Below are positions 51,262 through 59,537 of a DNA stretch of 64,000 nucleotides, piece by piece. The notes below the pieces were generated by a model. The model was not told the origin of the DNA. It ran no database searches and saw only the letters and a program-made list of their open reading frames with translations. The stretch spans positions 1 through 64,000 of the forward strand of contig JAEWOE010000007.1 of NCBI GenBank assembly GCA_023460995.1, given 5' to 3'. The translations under genes and the position numbers were made by a program. The number at the start of each line of letters is the position of its first letter. Positions within the stretch are counted from its first letter, which is position 1. Source of the stretch: Bacillota bacterium. GTDB lineage: Bacteria; Bacillota_I; Bacilli_A; RF39; UBA660.

Positions 51262-51356
51262 AATTTTAAAGTCTCCTTTACTTTTTTAGTTTTTATTGTT
51301 GGCACTCGCCATACTTTTATATTATATTAACCGTTGGTGGGTAAACGGCTGATACC

Positions 51357-51950
51357 TTAGTTATAGTTTTCAACTCTTTTGGTTTCGTCAAAATCAACTA
51401 CATCTTTAAGTTTTACAAGTCCTTTAGTTCCGTTTTTAAACTTTGCATATATGATATTATTATCTATATTCATGTATGAGTTTATATGTTGATTTGTCTT
51501 TTTGTGTCTCATAGATTTAATATTATTAGGTTTACTATTAGTAGTACTTATTGTAGTATTAGTTGTAGCTAATTTAACATCTGTGCTTTGCATTATTCTA
51601 GGACGATATATTTTATTCTCAGTTAAATGATTAAGAGTTTGTTCTCTATCATTTATATATTTATCGACATTATTTAATTTATTTATATTTATATCAATAA
51701 AATCTTGTTTTAAAGACATTAATGGTTCTAATTCATTTTTAATGTTTCTACGTTTTTGTCTATTGACAGAAAGCAATTTAGCAAGTTTATATCCTTCTGA
51801 AGCATTAAACCCACCATTTTCAAGAATATGTAATAAATCTTGTTCATACATAGATACTTGTTTTAATTCTTTAGACAATTCATTAAAGTCAGTTTCAATT
51901 TTATTAAAAGTTTGTAGTAGATATTCTGAATATTCTTTTGCTTTGCACAT
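51357..51950 (-). CDS. hypothetical coiled-coil protein (197 aa)
   Basis: Residues ~1-110 are coiled coil (NKIETDFNELSKELKQVS). A Thr/Asn/Ser linker (KLATTNTTISTTNSKPNN) and a short beta domain (YAKFKNGTKGLVKLKDVVDF) follow. AAGGAGAGTG before the ATG. The linker DNA contains TAGTAC-like 12-bp periodic sites similar to those in parB. Not recognised. Confidence 0.6.
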   Translation of the reverse strand: MCKAKEYSEYLLQTFNKIETDFNELSKELKQVSMYEQDLLHILENGGFNASEGYKLAKLLSVNRQKRRNIKNELEPLMSLKQDFIDININKLNNVDKYINDREQTLNHLTENKIYRPRIMQSTDVKLATTNTTISTTNSKPNNIKSMRHKKTNQHINSYMNIDNNIIYAKFKNGTKGLVKLKDVVDFDETKRVENYN

Positions 51951-51993
51951 TTTGTATTTTCACTCTCCTTATTCATTGTATGAAATCCTCGTT

Positions 51994-52194
51994 TCATTTA
52001 TATTGACAAATTATATCAAACTCTTCTAACACATCTTCATCTTTCATAATTCTAGCTTTATCAATTATCTCATTAATTTCAGTTTTATCATCAATTATAT
52101 ATGATAATTCTTTTCGCAATTCATCTAGGCTGTAACAAATTGTATCTAAAATTTCAGATGGTATAATCCATATTTTTGTTTTATTATAATTCAT
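51994..52194 (-). CDS. hypothetical helical protein (66 aa)
   Basis: TTGGAGAGTG precedes the ATG at 52194; an upstream in-frame ATG at 52238 adds 15 residues and is less supported. MNYNKTKIWIIPSEILDTIC starts it. Not recognised. Confidence 0.55.
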   Translation of the reverse strand: MNYNKTKIWIIPSEILDTICYSLDELRKELSYIIDDKTEINEIIDKARIMKDEDVLEEFDIICQYK

Positions 52195-52357
52195 ATTACA
52201 CTCTCCAATTAATTTTATTTTAAAGAAAATTTGTTGCATATCCTCGTGCAACTCAGCCTTCCTACAAGGCACTCACAGAGGTCTGCCAACCAATGTGAGC
52301 TTAGTAAGAACTTAAAATTCATACAAACAACTAGAACGGGAGAAAAATTATTACACT

Positions 52358-52389
52358 ATTATATTAACATCATATAATGATATTGTCAA
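52358..52389 (-). promoter_or_regulatory. promoter with perfect palindrome in the spacer
   Basis: TTGACA (52389-52384), 17 bp, TAATAT (52366-52361) or TATAAT at 20-bp spacing (52363-52358). The spacer contains the perfect inverted repeat ATCAT-ATA-ATGAT (52369-52381). The 212-bp stretch 52195-52406 holds this promoter and an untranslated leader, with no gene seen. It drives the genes from 52194 leftward. Confidence 0.65.
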
Positions 52390-52406
52390 CAGGATATTAA
52401 AATAAT

Positions 52407-52679
52407 TTATCTTATAATTAGATATTTATGTAGATTATATACTTTACATGCACCTGTGCTACTACCATCTTCATATATATACCATACTTTATCTTTACTT
52501 TCAAAATGTTTATATCCAATAATAATAGTATTACTAAAAGCCGATGCGGCATATCCCCTTCTTTTGCCATAAAAATCTAGTCCATTATTATATACCTTTT
52601 CTTTAAAAATATTAAATTCTTCATAAGTTTTTAAAGTTTTAAGTTCATTATTTAATTGCTTTGCTAAGTCATAATTCAT
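52407..52679 (-). CDS. hypothetical protein (90 aa)
   Basis: N-terminal helix (NYDLAKQLNNELKTLKTYEE) then a small beta domain (IIIGYKHFESKDKVWYIYED). AGGAG before the ATG. Not recognised. Confidence 0.55.
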   Translation of the reverse strand: MNYDLAKQLNNELKTLKTYEEFNIFKEKVYNNGLDFYGKRRGYAASAFSNTIIIGYKHFESKDKVWYIYEDGSSTGACKVYNLHKYLIIR

Positions 52680-52700
52680 ATTATTTACTCCTGTTTTATA

Positions 52701-52745
52701 AAAACTAGGGAATACATTTAATACTTATATTCCCTAGTTTTATTG
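52701..52745 (-). terminator. strong terminator
   Basis: A 14-bp perfect stem (52701-52714 with 52728-52741) directly after the 253-aa gene stop; AT ends allow use in both directions. Confidence 0.8.
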
Positions 52746-53507
52746 TTATTCGTCTTTGCTAAATTTAGAAGGCAGTGTCAATCTTTGCACATTATCTTTT
52801 AGCATGTTTAAGTCTATTTCAAGAACTTTACCTAATTTTAATAGTTCCAATGCATCAAAACTATTTCTTTTTAGTTTATCACAAAAAGTTTTATAGTTAA
52901 TATCACATAAATTTGCCACCCATGTTTTTGTATAACCTTTTTTATACATTATGTTTTCAATATATTTAGCAACTCCAGTATCAACAGGTGTTATTCCCAT
53001 ATTTTTATAGGTTTGAGGTACATGAGCTAATACAGTTTCCCAATTAGGTTCATAATCACTTTGCTCTAATTCTTGCAATGTTTCATCTAATGTTATACTT
53101 ATTAATTCACCTACAATACGGTTATTAATTTGTTCAAATTGCTCGTCAAAATCTTTAGAATTCCATAAATCGTCTATATAAAAATTCATTTCTTTATAAG
53201 TTTCTATTATAAAATGGACAACATCGTCTTCTATTTTTAAAGCACCAATTTCGAAGCCTTCAAATTTATCTGATAAATAATCTTCAAGGTATTCTTCAAA
53301 GGAACCGATGTTAACATTTTTAATTTTCGGATATTTCTTTAATATACTTTTCTCGTTTTCTTCTTTAAAAAATGCGGTAGTTCCGTAATCATTTTCACTT
53401 ATACTGAATAACTCGGCATCTTCTCTTATAGCTTCATCGAGCTTGTCTGCCAAATCTCCTTCACCCATTTCTTCGTATAAACCATGTAAATCAAAATACT
53501 TTAGCAT
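52746..53507 (-). CDS. hypothetical protein with C-terminal HTH (253 aa)
   Basis: The first ~165 residues are very acidic and not recognised. Residues ~180-240 look like a Cro/C1-type HTH: YIENIMYKKGYTKTWVANLC, DINYKTFCDKLKRNSF, ELLKLGKVLEIDLNML. AAAGGAGAGA before the ATG. Likely a DNA-binding regulator or an antitoxin-like protein with a large N-terminal sensor domain. Confidence 0.65.
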   Translation of the reverse strand: MLKYFDLHGLYEEMGEGDLADKLDEAIREDAELFSISENDYGTTAFFKEENEKSILKKYPKIKNVNIGSFEEYLEDYLSDKFEGFEIGALKIEDDVVHFIIETYKEMNFYIDDLWNSKDFDEQFEQINNRIVGELISITLDETLQELEQSDYEPNWETVLAHVPQTYKNMGITPVDTGVAKYIENIMYKKGYTKTWVANLCDINYKTFCDKLKRNSFDALELLKLGKVLEIDLNMLKDNVQRLTLPSKFSKDE

Positions 53508-53625
53508 AAATAATCTCTCCTTTGGAATAATGTTGACTACAAAAATAGATTATCATTAATATACCAAAAATCAAGATATTTATACTAAGAATTCAGAAAG
53601 TAAAATATGTGATAAAAGGGAATTT

Positions 53626-54738
53626 TCATTCATTGTTCTTAGCTAACAATCCAGCGTGATATAAGGCATTATTCCAAGTACCATAACGTCTTATATAATA
53701 TCTTGTATCAATTTCAATATCTGAAGGTGTAGGCAATCTATTTAATTCATTATTCTTGATAATTAATCTCTCTAGTAATATAGGTGTTCCATAAACTTGA
53801 TTAGTATTTATAAAATATAATAAATCTTGGTTAACTAAGTTTACTTCTAATAAAGCCTTTTCAAACGAACCAAACCAATCATAATATCTTTTATACGAAG
53901 GGTAAGGTGGTTTTAAATCAGAGACAGTTGGTAGTCGTTTTAATTCCTTATATAAATTTATAAGAGTTTCGCATAAAAATTCTTTAGTATATTTCTTAGG
54001 TGGTAAACGTCTTTCTTTAATTATGTTTTTCTTATCTTTTTTAAAAACTTCAAGTCCTGCCGCCTTTAATGCATTATCCCATGAACCGAATTTAAAACGA
54101 TATGTTTGTCTAGTTGGATTATGCATTTCTATAGCTTTTGGATTTCTACCAAGTTCAAGATGTTTTATTAATAATTTTTTAATTAAATCAGTTTTGGAAT
54201 ATGTTGTATTTGAGTTTTGATTTGATATTAATTTAGCCAACATAAGAGCGTTGCTCCAACTTCCAAATCTGCGAACATAAACAGTAAAACTTAATATACT
54301 ATATTTTTTCATATCAGACATAGTTGGTACTCTATTCAGTTTTATTGATAAGTCACTAAGATAATTCAGTAGTTGCTTATCTGTATATTTTGGAATCTTA
54401 ATTTCAGATTGTCTAAGAGCATTATTCCAACTCTTAAATTGTTTATAAAATTCGTTATATGGAATTTCCGTAAACTCTTCTAAATCTTCAATATTAGGTA
54501 TTCTATTTAATTCATTATATAATTTTTTAATAATATTTCTAAGTTCAATTTCTTTTTCATCTAACACTACTAATCCAGTTAAAGCTAATGTATTGCGATA
54601 TGATTTAAACCTTTTTCGAGTCTCATAAAGTAAAGATTGAGGAAAATCAGCTGTTTTAGGAACTAATCCAGAATCTATATGCTTGTTTTTTATAATCTGT
54701 AATAGTTCTGTGTCTGAATATTTTTTATACTTTGGCAT
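53626..54738 (-). CDS. homing-endonuclease-associated repeat protein (six repeats, no nuclease)
   Basis: 370 aa made almost entirely of six ~60-residue repeats. Each ends with an aromatic-rich stretch: FKSYRNTLALTGL, FKSWNNALRQSE, FGSWSNALMLAKL, FGSWDNALKAAGL, FGSFEKALLEVNL and YGTWNNALYHAGL. These match the homing endonuclease associated repeat, a DNA-binding module usually fused to HNH or GIY-YIG nucleases. No nuclease domain is present. It may be a decayed mobile gene, a dedicated DNA-binding protein, or a partner of a nuclease elsewhere. Confidence 0.8.
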   Translation of the reverse strand: MPKYKKYSDTELLQIIKNKHIDSGLVPKTADFPQSLLYETRKRFKSYRNTLALTGLVVLDEKEIELRNIIKKLYNELNRIPNIEDLEEFTEIPYNEFYKQFKSWNNALRQSEIKIPKYTDKQLLNYLSDLSIKLNRVPTMSDMKKYSILSFTVYVRRFGSWSNALMLAKLISNQNSNTTYSKTDLIKKLLIKHLELGRNPKAIEMHNPTRQTYRFKFGSWDNALKAAGLEVFKKDKKNIIKERRLPPKKYTKEFLCETLINLYKELKRLPTVSDLKPPYPSYKRYYDWFGSFEKALLEVNLVNQDLLYFINTNQVYGTPILLERLIIKNNELNRLPTPSDIEIDTRYYIRRYGTWNNALYHAGLLAKNNE

Positions 54739-54859
54739 ATATCCATTTCACCATATACTCATATTTGATTATAATTATAGAGCATAGACGAAACTTTGTA
54801 AAATGTAGAAAATAGAAGTATTATCATATAATTACAGCAAACTAAATGAAAGTCCAATT

Positions 54860-55312
54860 TCATAATAAATTATTTGATTGTTCAATTACTCTTTTCATAT
54901 CCTCTATGACTTCATTTGGAGTCATATAAATAGCTGTATAATCTCCTCCATATTCTCCTAAGTTATGGTCAATATAATAGCACATTACCCAACATGGAAA
55001 GTTAAACTTTTCTTTACAACTTACCCAACTACCCCAAGTTTTATTATCTCTATTACCACATATTTTTTGTTCGTATGCTTCAACTTGATTTTCATTTTCA
55101 AAATATACAAAATTAAAATTACCTATGTACTGAGCTAAGTATTGATTATTAATAATATTACTATTTAATTTTTGTTTTTGAATTAAATCTACTTTCTCAT
55201 GCCATTCAGCCTCTTCCTCAGTTTTAAAATGCTTACCATCACTTGTCTCAAAAACTTCTACTTCAACTTCCTCAATGACTGCTATCTCTTCCTTTATAGT
55301 TTTCTTAATCAT
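54860..55312 (-). CDS. hypothetical protein (150 aa)
   Basis: The N terminus has FETSDGKHFKTEEEAEWHE, a short motif common in phage-encoded proteins. Then a helix and an aromatic C-terminal domain follow (WGSWVSCKEKFNFPCWVMCY). The ribosome site is GGAGGC. Not recognised. Confidence 0.6.
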   Translation of the reverse strand: MIKKTIKEEIAVIEEVEVEVFETSDGKHFKTEEEAEWHEKVDLIQKQKLNSNIINNQYLAQYIGNFNFVYFENENQVEAYEQKICGNRDNKTWGSWVSCKEKFNFPCWVMCYYIDHNLGEYGGDYTAIYMTPNEVIEDMKRVIEQSNNLL

Positions 55313-55366
55313 AGTGCCTCCATATTATTATTATAAGTGAATAGAATTCATGTTCTGTGTTGTTTT

Positions 55367-55531
55367 TTATTCTAATAATATTTTAATTGTTTCTACTATA
55401 CCTTCTGCCCTACTAATATTCATTCTTGTACAATTTGGAGTACTATAAGAGCTTGATTTTGCATTTTTCAATTCTTCCAATACTTTGTTTAATTGAACAA
55501 TAATTTTCCCATTAACATTATTTATATCCAT
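55367..55531 (-). CDS. hypothetical small protein (54 aa)
   Basis: MDINNVNGKIIVQLNKVLEE starts it. GGAGG lies 9 nt before the ATG at 55531, inside the end of the upstream gene, so it is coupled. Not recognised. Confidence 0.6.
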   Translation of the reverse strand: MDINNVNGKIIVQLNKVLEELKNAKSSSYSTPNCTRMNISRAEGIVETIKILLE

Positions 55532-55532
55532 T

Positions 55533-56030
55533 TTATTCAACCTCCGTATAACCTGATACCTTACAAAAACCTTCTACATACATTCTAAAATTTGCATATA
55601 ATTCTACAATAGTCTCAGCTTTATTTGATACTGTTGTATTTTCAAAGAATAAACATGGTATATACTCTTTTGAGTATCCTTTCTCATCCATGAATTTTGA
55701 AAACGCATCTAAGAGTCTTCTGAGATATCTACATTCTGCTTCATTATCTTTAAAGACATATGCAGTTTCAATACCAAGACTATATGATTTTGTATCTCTG
55801 TCATATGTAATATCAATATCATTCATTGTATATAAACTAGCTTCTTTACCTGATAAATCATCCCACGAAGTAATACCCCAAATGTGTTTTAGAGAACCAC
55901 AGTTGTATTCGTTGTTTTCATAGTCTGGATATTTCTTTTTCATTTTCTTATTGTAAAAATAAGATTTTATGTTATTTAATTTGTATTCAAGTGTCCAAAT
56001 TACATTTTTTCTAAACCAACTAATATTCAT
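55533..56030 (-). CDS. hypothetical protein (165 aa)
   Basis: ATG at 56030 with AAGGAGTTG upstream; the longer frame to 56081 is unsupported. Basic N terminus (RKNVIWTLEYKLNNIKSYFY) and a beta/alpha body; MDEKGYSKEYIPCLFFENT is a distinctive middle. Not recognised. Confidence 0.6.
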   Translation of the reverse strand: MNISWFRKNVIWTLEYKLNNIKSYFYNKKMKKKYPDYENNEYNCGSLKHIWGITSWDDLSGKEASLYTMNDIDITYDRDTKSYSLGIETAYVFKDNEAECRYLRRLLDAFSKFMDEKGYSKEYIPCLFFENTTVSNKAETIVELYANFRMYVEGFCKVSGYTEVE

Positions 56031-56077
56031 ATGCAACTCCTTATAATTTATTTTTATAATGTGACCAAAGAATATTT

Positions 56078-56371
56078 TCATGCAAAGTGTTTAATATGCT
56101 CACAACTAAATCCACGTTGACAAATTGCACATTTACCATCTTTTGTTTTATATTCACAATCTGACATATTAATATCATTTGATGCAGTACATAAGGAAAT
56201 CTCTTCGATTAAAATATCATAAATTTGTTCTAATCTTGCATATAGCTTTCTATCAAACTTAATTAATTCTCCATTACCATATTTATGAGCATTCCACATT
56301 TCTGATGAATTAAATTCTTCAATTGTATCTGATATAAAATTTATTAATGATTTAAAATCTAAATTATTCAT
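56078..56371 (-). CDS. hypothetical protein with C-terminal Cys/His cluster (97 aa)
   Basis: SDCEYKTKDGKCAICQRGFS plus CEHIKHFA gives five Cys and two His near the end, likely a zinc site. AAAGGATAAAAAA before the ATG. Not recognised. Confidence 0.6.
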   Translation of the reverse strand: MNNLDFKSLINFISDTIEEFNSSEMWNAHKYGNGELIKFDRKLYARLEQIYDILIEEISLCTASNDINMSDCEYKTKDGKCAICQRGFSCEHIKHFA

Positions 56372-56421
56372 TTTTTTATCCTTTCTTAAACATTACCAAA
56401 TGGTGATTTTATGTACATTTT

Positions 56422-56466
56422 AGAGAGAATATACTTCGATTTTCTTCAAATATATTCATTCTCTCT
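56422..56466. repeat. imperfect inverted repeat between two genes
   Basis: AGAGAGAATATA at 56422 and a matching TATATTC-ATTCTCTCT arm ending at 56466. Probably a transcript hairpin after the 154-aa gene on the minus strand. Confidence 0.45.
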
Positions 56467-56487
56467 GTATTTCATATTGCAAATTTA

Positions 56488-56952
56488 TTACAAAACATCT
56501 TTTGCTTTTAATAACTGTTCATTTAATAAATCATATAAATTTTGGCTGTCTTTCATGCTTCTAATGTAATAGCTATGATAATTACCATCATTCTCTCTGT
56601 ATTTTTCAAGAATATTTTTAACTTTGCTCATATATTCTTCAAGTGCGATAATTATTGATTCTTTATAAGAAGGTAAAACATTTAAATAAGGTTGAATATC
56701 ATTACCTGTATTAACTATTTCTCCTTTGGGTTTTAAAATAGAATCGTCAAAAGATATTCTACTTTCAATAAAACCACCTTTAGAATGATGTTCATATAAC
56801 CAAGGATAACTATTTACAGCATATATTTTTACATTGCATCTAAATGGTTTAGTAGGTATAATTTCTACAAGTTCACCAATATATTTTGCTCCATTAATAT
56901 AATCTGTAATAACAAGTTTACCAATTAGTTTTTCTGCATCATTCTTTCTCAT
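56488..56952 (-). CDS. hypothetical protein (154 aa)
   Basis: N-terminal SH3-like strands (IGKLVITDYINGAKYIGELV), then a helical C-terminal half (KVKNILEKYRENDGNYHSYY). GGAGTAATT before the ATG. Not recognised. Confidence 0.55.
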   Translation of the reverse strand: MRKNDAEKLIGKLVITDYINGAKYIGELVEIIPTKPFRCNVKIYAVNSYPWLYEHHSKGGFIESRISFDDSILKPKGEIVNTGNDIQPYLNVLPSYKESIIIALEEYMSKVKNILEKYRENDGNYHSYYIRSMKDSQNLYDLLNEQLLKAKDVL

Positions 56953-56956
56953 ATAA

Positions 56957-57571
56957 TTACTCCTTTTTTATCTCTAATGTAACAATAGTATCATTATGAC
57001 TACCGCCATGAGCAATAAGTAATATTTTATGTAACTCAAATCCTCTAGTTTTCCCTACACCACTACTATTCCATCCAAAACAAAATACTTTACCGTTAGG
57101 CTTAACTACTCTTTGTATTTCATCTAAATGTTTTCTACGCCAACTACTTTGAGTTGTTTCCATAGTGACAGGGATTCCTACATTTTTATAGCATTCACTC
57201 ACCTGTCTTAAAGAATAAGGTGGGTCATATACTACTCCATCTATTGAATTATCATCAAACATCTTTAAGAAATCCACAGCGTCTAAATGATAATCTGTAT
57301 TATATGTAGGATTTAAATCATTATCTATAATTCTAACATCTGTATTATTATGTATCAATTCCTTTAAAGTTCCTTCATTAGCAAATGGGTCTAACCAAAT
57401 ACCTTGATTTATTTCACTATATAATAATTCAGTAATTGGTTTAATTAAAAATGTTTTACTGTTTGGCATACACCAAATTCTCTTAATATCTATAATAACT
57501 ACCTCTCTTTCATTATATAAATATTTTGGCATATAATCAATAATTATTTTATTAATACATAAACATTGCAT
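56957..57571 (-). CDS. DNA methyltransferase with DPPY motif; true start uncertain
   Basis: SAM-binding motif WLDPFANEGTL and catalytic VVYDPPYSL, in that order, with SWRRKHLDEIQRVVKPNGKV after it. This is the plan of small phage adenine (or cytosine-N4) methyltransferases. The ATG at 57571 gives 204 aa but has no ribosome site. A good one, AGAGAGG (57508-57502), lies 8 nt before ATA at 57493, giving a protein that begins xDIKRIWCMPNSKTFLIKP, like family N termini as I recall them. Orphan methylase; may protect phage DNA. Confidence 0.75.
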   Translation of the reverse strand: MQCLCINKIIIDYMPKYLYNEREVVIIDIKRIWCMPNSKTFLIKPITELLYSEINQGIWLDPFANEGTLKELIHNNTDVRIIDNDLNPTYNTDYHLDAVDFLKMFDDNSIDGVVYDPPYSLRQVSECYKNVGIPVTMETTQSSWRRKHLDEIQRVVKPNGKVFCFGWNSSGVGKTRGFELHKILLIAHGGSHNDTIVTLEIKKE

Positions 57572-57586
57572 AAAATAAGTTTTTTA

Positions 57587-57895
57587 TCATGTTTTTATTC
57601 TTCTTAAAAATTCTTCATTTCCCCATATTTCATCTCTGCCATAGAGTCCTCGTTCCCATCCATTATTAAGCTTAGACATAAATTTATATATAAAGAAATG
57701 ACCTTTATTAATAACTTTATAGATTTTAATAGTTATTTCACAATCAAAACCACTTACAGTGTATTTATAAGTAAATATATCACCAATATTTGCAAGTTGT
57801 TGAGGTTTACCAATGGATTCACATTCTTTAGCTCTCTTTTCATGTCTATAAACTGTATTACATATCTCACATTGATAACATTTAATTTCTCTCAT
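57587..57895 (-). CDS. zinc-finger-containing hypothetical protein (102 aa)
   Basis: KCYQCEICNTVYRHEKRAKE at the N terminus is a CxxCxxC-type knuckle, followed by a small beta domain that ends WERGLYGRDEIWGNEEFLRR. GGAGGAAC before the ATG. Family not recognised. Confidence 0.6.
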   Translation of the reverse strand: MREIKCYQCEICNTVYRHEKRAKECESIGKPQQLANIGDIFTYKYTVSGFDCEITIKIYKVINKGHFFIYKFMSKLNNGWERGLYGRDEIWGNEEFLRRIKT

Positions 57896-57911
57896 ATTGT
57901 TCCTCCAATCA

Positions 57912-58079
57912 TTACCAAAGTTTGATTTGATTATAATTTACACACTTTCTACATCTAATTGATATATCAGACTCGTCAATATCTTTCCAAAACTCATACC
58001 ATTTTATTTTAATGCCATTCGAATAATGATAAATAGGTCTAAAGTGTATGCCTAATTTACAAAGTATTTTTCTAATCAT
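57912..58079 (-). CDS. DUF1660-like small phage protein (55 aa)
   Basis: Starts MIRKILCKLGIHFRPIYHY, with IRCRKC near the end: the short K-LLCKLFGH...CxxC plan of a common prophage microprotein. The ATG at 58079 has GGATTAAT; the ATG at 58097 has no ribosome site. Family match from memory. Confidence 0.6.
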   Translation of the reverse strand: MIRKILCKLGIHFRPIYHYSNGIKIKWYEFWKDIDESDISIRCRKCVNYNQIKLW

Positions 58080-58117
58080 ATTAATCCATTTCTGCATAAA
58101 ATTGATGTTTCATGATG

Positions 58118-58273
58118 TTATTTTTTATACCAACAAAATCTATCACCTATTTGTTCCCATACCCAGTTTTCATATTCTTCTTCTATTTCTTCATCTGTTG
58201 TGCCATCTTCGAATTCCACTTCTTCTTTATACTTATTCATATTTTCATTACATTCAAAAATAACTTTAATCAT
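58118..58273 (-). CDS. small acidic phage protein (51 aa)
   Basis: The protein holds EFEDGTTDEEIEEEYENWVW, a pattern seen in many Firmicute phage microproteins. TAGGAGGATATC gives a strong ribosome site before the ATG at 58273. Overlapping + strand ORFs are shadows. Function unknown. Confidence 0.7.
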   Translation of the reverse strand: MIKVIFECNENMNKYKEEVEFEDGTTDEEIEEEYENWVWEQIGDRFCWYKK

Positions 58274-58315
58274 TTAGATATCCTCCTATCAATATTATCA
58301 AATCTCGCTTTTATA

Positions 58316-58627
58316 TTAATACTCTTCTACTCCACCTTTAATACTATAATACGGTTCTTCATCAAATATTTCATTCCAAACTTTATAGATTTCTGATTGT
58401 TTACTTTCCCAGTTATTTTGACCATCCCATGTAAAAATCCATTTCCACCCATATCTTTCCTGCTCATATAGATTACATGGTCTTGTTGCACAGTTTTCTT
58501 TAACCCATTCTTGAAAATCTTCATCTAAAGCATCAGTCCAATAAGTCTCAGGGTCTTGGTCTTTCTCATGCCAGTTTGTATTAAATATTGAATTAAGTTT
58601 TACTCTTTGTTCGTCAGACAACTCCAT
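58316..58627 (-). CDS. hypothetical protein (103 aa)
   Basis: Acidic and Trp-rich (eight Trp), MELSDEQRVKLNSIFNTNWH. Stop of the upstream gene overlaps its start region (TAG then ATG). GAAGGTGAAG upstream. Not recognised. Confidence 0.55.
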   Translation of the reverse strand: MELSDEQRVKLNSIFNTNWHEKDQDPETYWTDALDEDFQEWVKENCATRPCNLYEQERYGWKWIFTWDGQNNWESKQSEIYKVWNEIFDEEPYYSIKGGVEEY

Positions 58628-58628
58628 G

Positions 58629-58907
58629 CTACTTCACCTTCTTTTTTAATCCAATAATTTTTTCAAAATCATTAGTATCAATAAGCTTTAACGTCTGTTC
58701 TCGTAATTTTTCTTTAAATTCTATTTTGATATCATTAATAACTTCCTCAAAAGCTTCTTGAATCATTTCTTCAATTACATTAGGGTCAAATAAATATACA
58801 TCCATTTTCTCTAATTGACTTGCAAATTCATTGCAAACTATTTGCTTAAAAGAATTTTTAAGTTCCTGTTGGTCTTCTGTTGTAAATATTTTTGTTATTG
58901 CCTCCAT
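58629..58907 (-). CDS. hypothetical helical protein (92 aa)
   Basis: Entirely helical and acidic (VIEEMIQEAFEEVINDIKIE). AAAGGATATTAA before the ATG. Co-transcribed with the 103-aa gene. Not recognised. Confidence 0.55.
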   Translation of the reverse strand: MEAITKIFTTEDQQELKNSFKQIVCNEFASQLEKMDVYLFDPNVIEEMIQEAFEEVINDIKIEFKEKLREQTLKLIDTNDFEKIIGLKKKVK

Positions 58908-58952
58908 ATAATTTAATATCCTTTCTAAATTATTTTATTAGTTTCATAAATG

Positions 58953-59219
58953 TCATATTTTATCACATATTATCATATTGTTTAGTTTATCCGATATATC
59001 AAATTTTGTTTCAGTGTCAGATAACTTAATATCAATCATACCTTTTAGTTCATAATTATCATTCAAGAATAATAATTCAATTGCTTTACCCTGTAATAAG
59101 TTCCCAATATCTTCTTTTGACAACTGACATTCTATATGTGTTTCTTTTTTCTTTGTTAATTCTATTGATGATATGTAACAATGTTCCGTAATACTATTCA
59201 CATGATATTCTGGTTTCAT
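58953..59219 (-). CDS. hypothetical beta-rich protein (88 aa)
   Basis: ATG at 59219 with AAGGAG at good distance; the longer frame to 59249 is rejected. Alternating strands, ECQLSKEDIGNLLQGKAIEL. Not recognised. Confidence 0.6.
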   Translation of the reverse strand: MKPEYHVNSITEHCYISSIELTKKKETHIECQLSKEDIGNLLQGKAIELLFLNDNYELKGMIDIKLSDTETKFDISDKLNNMIICDKI

Positions 59220-59285
59220 ATTTTCTCCTTCCATAAAATTACTGTACACAAATTAATTCTTTTGATTACAGTAAAATATTTACAG

Positions 59286-59477
59286 TTAGTATGCCATACC
59301 TTCAGGTATACGCTCAAATATTTTATTCATATCTTTATTCCTTGTTAAAAACTTTGGTTTGCTTTCAGGGTGTTCGTCATCGACTAAATGAAGTACCCAT
59401 TTACCATCTTCTCTACTTACTATGTATCTATCTTTATTTTCCATTATGTACTGGCACTTGATATTTTGTATCTCCAT
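59286..59477 (-). CDS. hypothetical protein, possibly from a leaderless mRNA (63 aa)
   Basis: A consensus promoter ends only 4 bp before the ATG at 59477, so the transcript would begin at or near the start codon. The longer TTG-started frame to 59510 would lie inside the promoter. An internal ATG at 59444 is the alternative. The body reads RYIVSREDGKWVLHLVDDEH. Not recognised. Confidence 0.5.
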   Translation of the reverse strand: MEIQNIKCQYIMENKDRYIVSREDGKWVLHLVDDEHPESKPKFLTRNKDMNKIFERIPEGMAY

Positions 59478-59481
59478 TATT

Positions 59482-59510
59482 AGTATATTCCTTTTCTCGG
59501 TTATTGTCAA
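59482..59510 (-). promoter_or_regulatory. consensus sigma-A promoter
   Basis: TTGACA (59510-59505), 17-bp spacer, TATACT (59487-59482) on the minus strand. One of the best host-type promoters in the right arm. Confidence 0.78.
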
Positions 59511-59537
59511 TATAAATTCAAAATAATTATATTACGA

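Noticed and set aside
58048..58396. Overlapping hydrophobic + strand ORFs
   Set aside because: Antisense to the acidic DUF-like protein and its neighbours; poly-Phe/Ile composition is typical of a shadow of acidic minus-strand genes.
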